Shown in pieces: positions 5,296 to 6,604 of a DNA stretch of 6,604 nt (positions are counted from its first letter, which is position 1; the number at the start of each line of letters is the position of its first letter). Below the pieces are notes generated by a model. It did no database searches. It saw only the letters and a program-made list of their open reading frames with translations, and was not told the origin of the DNA. The DNA is taken from NCBI GenBank assembly GCA_016735355.1, contig JAERRQ010000210.1, positions 1 through 6,604 of the forward strand, in the 5' to 3' direction. The position numbers and the translations under genes are program-made. Source of the DNA: Desulfobacterales bacterium (GTDB lineage Bacteria; Desulfobacterota; Desulfobacteria; Desulfobacterales; BuS5).

Positions 5296-6604
5296 AAAGG
5301 TTTGTTGGATATATATCTTTGCTTCTCATGCTGTTGGTTTTTTGCGGGTGTGCCGTTAATCCTGTAAGTGGAGATCGTGATTTTGTTCTGATGAGCGAAG
5401 CTAAAGAGATTTCCATCGGCAGGGAATATCACCCTAAAATCCTTAAGCAGTATGGTAAATATGATGCTCCTGCTTTACAGGCATATGTGTCGGAGGTAGG
5501 GAAAAAACTGGCCGCATTCAGCCACAGACCGGGGCTGGTGTACCGTTTTACAGTTTTGGACTCCACTGATGTTAATGCTTTTGCTTTGCCGGGTGGGTAT
5601 ATTTACATTACCAGGGGGCTTCTGGCTTATCTGAATACCGAGGCGGAACTTGCAGCGGTCCTGGGGCATGAAATCGGCCATGTTACGGCCAGGCATGGTG
5701 TGCGTCAGCAAACAGCCGCTACTGCGGCAAATATAGGTATGACGATAGGCCAAATCCTTGTGCCTGAATTGCGTAATCAGGCTGTTTCCAATATGTACGG
5801 TTTGTTAAGCGGCGCTTTTTTAAGCGGATACGGCAGAGAACATGAGCTTGAGGCGGACGGGCTTGGCGCCGAATATCTGGCTCGGGCCGGGTATGATCCT
5901 TATGCCATAGTCGAGGTTTTGAAGGTTCTTAAAAGGCAGGCTGAATTCAGCAGTGAGATTGCCGAATCCGAAGGCCGCAAGACTCAGGCTTATCATGGTC
6001 TGTTTGCTTCGCACCCGGATAATGATACCCGGCTGCAGAATGTGATAAGTAACAAAAGACTGCTTTATGCCCGGCCAACCCCTATAAAAGATGATGATAA
6101 TTTCCTTGCCATGTTGTCAGGACTTGTTTTCGGTGACAGCGCGGCGGAAGGCATCAGGCGGAAAAACAAATTTTACCACCGCACTCTCGGGTTTGCAGTT
6201 TACTTTCCGGAGGGATGGGTTCTTAAAAATCATTCTGACAGTCTTCAGGGAGTTGCGCCAAAAGGGAAGGCCTTTGCGGCGCTTACCTTGCAGGATATAA
6301 ACAAGCTGATTACTCCCAGGGAGTTTTTGACAGAGAGGCTTGATTTTAAACAATTTACTAACGGCAGAAAGATCGAGCCAGCCGGTTTGCAGGGCTATAC
6401 TGCTTTTGTAGAGATTAATTCCACGGCCGGAATGCGCCATGCCAGGGTCTGTATTATTTATTTTAATGACAGGGCATACATGCTGGTCGGCATTGCAAAA
6501 GATGTGCAATTACAAAATGATGTCAATGATAAAATACTGAAAACAGCTTTAAGTTTTCATCCCTTAAGCAAAAAGGAAGCTATTCTGGCGGAACCTTTAA
6601 TTAT
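5292..6604 (+). CDS. M48-family zinc metalloprotease lipoprotein, C-terminus cut by window edge
   Basis: Open for 437 codons with no stop, so the 3' end is outside the window. Residues 1-19 form a lipoprotein signal (MKR, a hydrophobic stretch, then FCGC), making C20 the likely lipidated cysteine; the next residue is Ala, so outer-membrane anchoring facing the periplasm is expected by the enteric rule. The M48 protease domain spans about 35-260: FALPGGYIYITRGLL (97-111), HEIGH (126-130) with zinc ligands H126 and H130 and catalytic E127, ELEAD (185-189) giving the third ligand, and SHPDNDTRL (240-248), which resembles the histidine-switch segment of BepA. From about 293 a second domain begins (YHRTLGFAVYFPEGW, 295-309), likely beta-rich and found in other M48 lipoproteins. 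It resembles BepA/LoiP-type proteases that clear misassembled outer-membrane proteins, but lacks any TPR region within the visible part. Substrates are unknown. Confidence 0.94.
   Translation, partial: MKRFVGYISLLLMLLVFCGCAVNPVSGDRDFVLMSEAKEISIGREYHPKILKQYGKYDAPALQAYVSEVGKKLAAFSHRPGLVYRFTVLDSTDVNAFALPGGYIYITRGLLAYLNTEAELAAVLGHEIGHVTARHGVRQQTAATAANIGMTIGQILVPELRNQAVSNMYGLLSGAFLSGYGREHELEADGLGAEYLARAGYDPYAIVEVLKVLKRQAEFSSEIAESEGRKTQAYHGLFASHPDNDTRLQNVISNKRLLYARPTPIKDDDNFLAMLSGLVFGDSAAEGIRRKNKFYHRTLGFAVYFPEGWVLKNHSDSLQGVAPKGKAFAALTLQDINKLITPREFLTERLDFKQFTNGRKIEPAGLQGYTAFVEINSTAGMRHARVCIIYFNDRAYMLVGIAKDVQLQNDVNDKILKTALSFHPLSKKEAILAEPLI

Noticed and set aside
6117..6509. Leftward 130-codon frame near the right edge
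   Set aside because: It is fully antisense to the M48 protease C-terminal domain, which reads continuously and matches its family; no ribosome site or family resemblance was seen.

Overview
The window holds six protein genes in two divergent blocks and looks like ordinary chromosome from a Gram-negative bacterium. Two genes encode ADP-heptose:LPS heptosyltransferase-type (GT9) proteins, and another encodes an M48 metalloprotease with a lipoprotein signal, so an LPS-bearing outer membrane is likely. The AT-leaning coding sequence and the gene mix would suit a deltaproteobacterial (Desulfobacterota-like) host. That placement is a guess from protein style only. There are no RNA genes, insertion sequences, CRISPR repeats or integration signs.

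Left block, minus strand, read from 3664 down to 1: an aldehyde dehydrogenase (2282-3664), heptosyltransferase II WaaF (1212-2252), and a divergent GT9-like protein with an extra N-terminal helical region (start at 1191, running off the left edge without a stop). Gaps are 29 and 20 bp with no terminator visible, so the three are probably one transcript. The last gene fills 1-1191 and is easily missed because its stop codon lies outside the window.

Centre: a 277-bp divergent spacer (3665-3941) that must hold the promoters for both blocks. It carries a 17-bp dyad (3855-3871). Directly beside it is a 13-base exact match to part of the E. coli lac operator O1 (3869-3881). Both lie just upstream of the universal stress protein gene.

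Right block, plus strand: a UspA-family universal stress protein (3942-4412), an inositol-monophosphatase family enzyme (4489-5295), and an M48 metalloprotease lipoprotein (5292 to beyond 6604). The last two overlap by ATGA and are probably translationally coupled. The 76-bp gap after the stress protein has no convincing terminator, so all three may be co-transcribed.

As a set, the left block points to LPS core or surface glycan assembly plus an aldehyde oxidation step of unknown substrate. The right block points to stress response and envelope protein quality control. I found no clear sign of a wholly new system. The points most worth a second look are the divergent GT9-like protein, the A9-G5 homopolymer junction inside waaF, and the operator-like elements in the divergent spacer.
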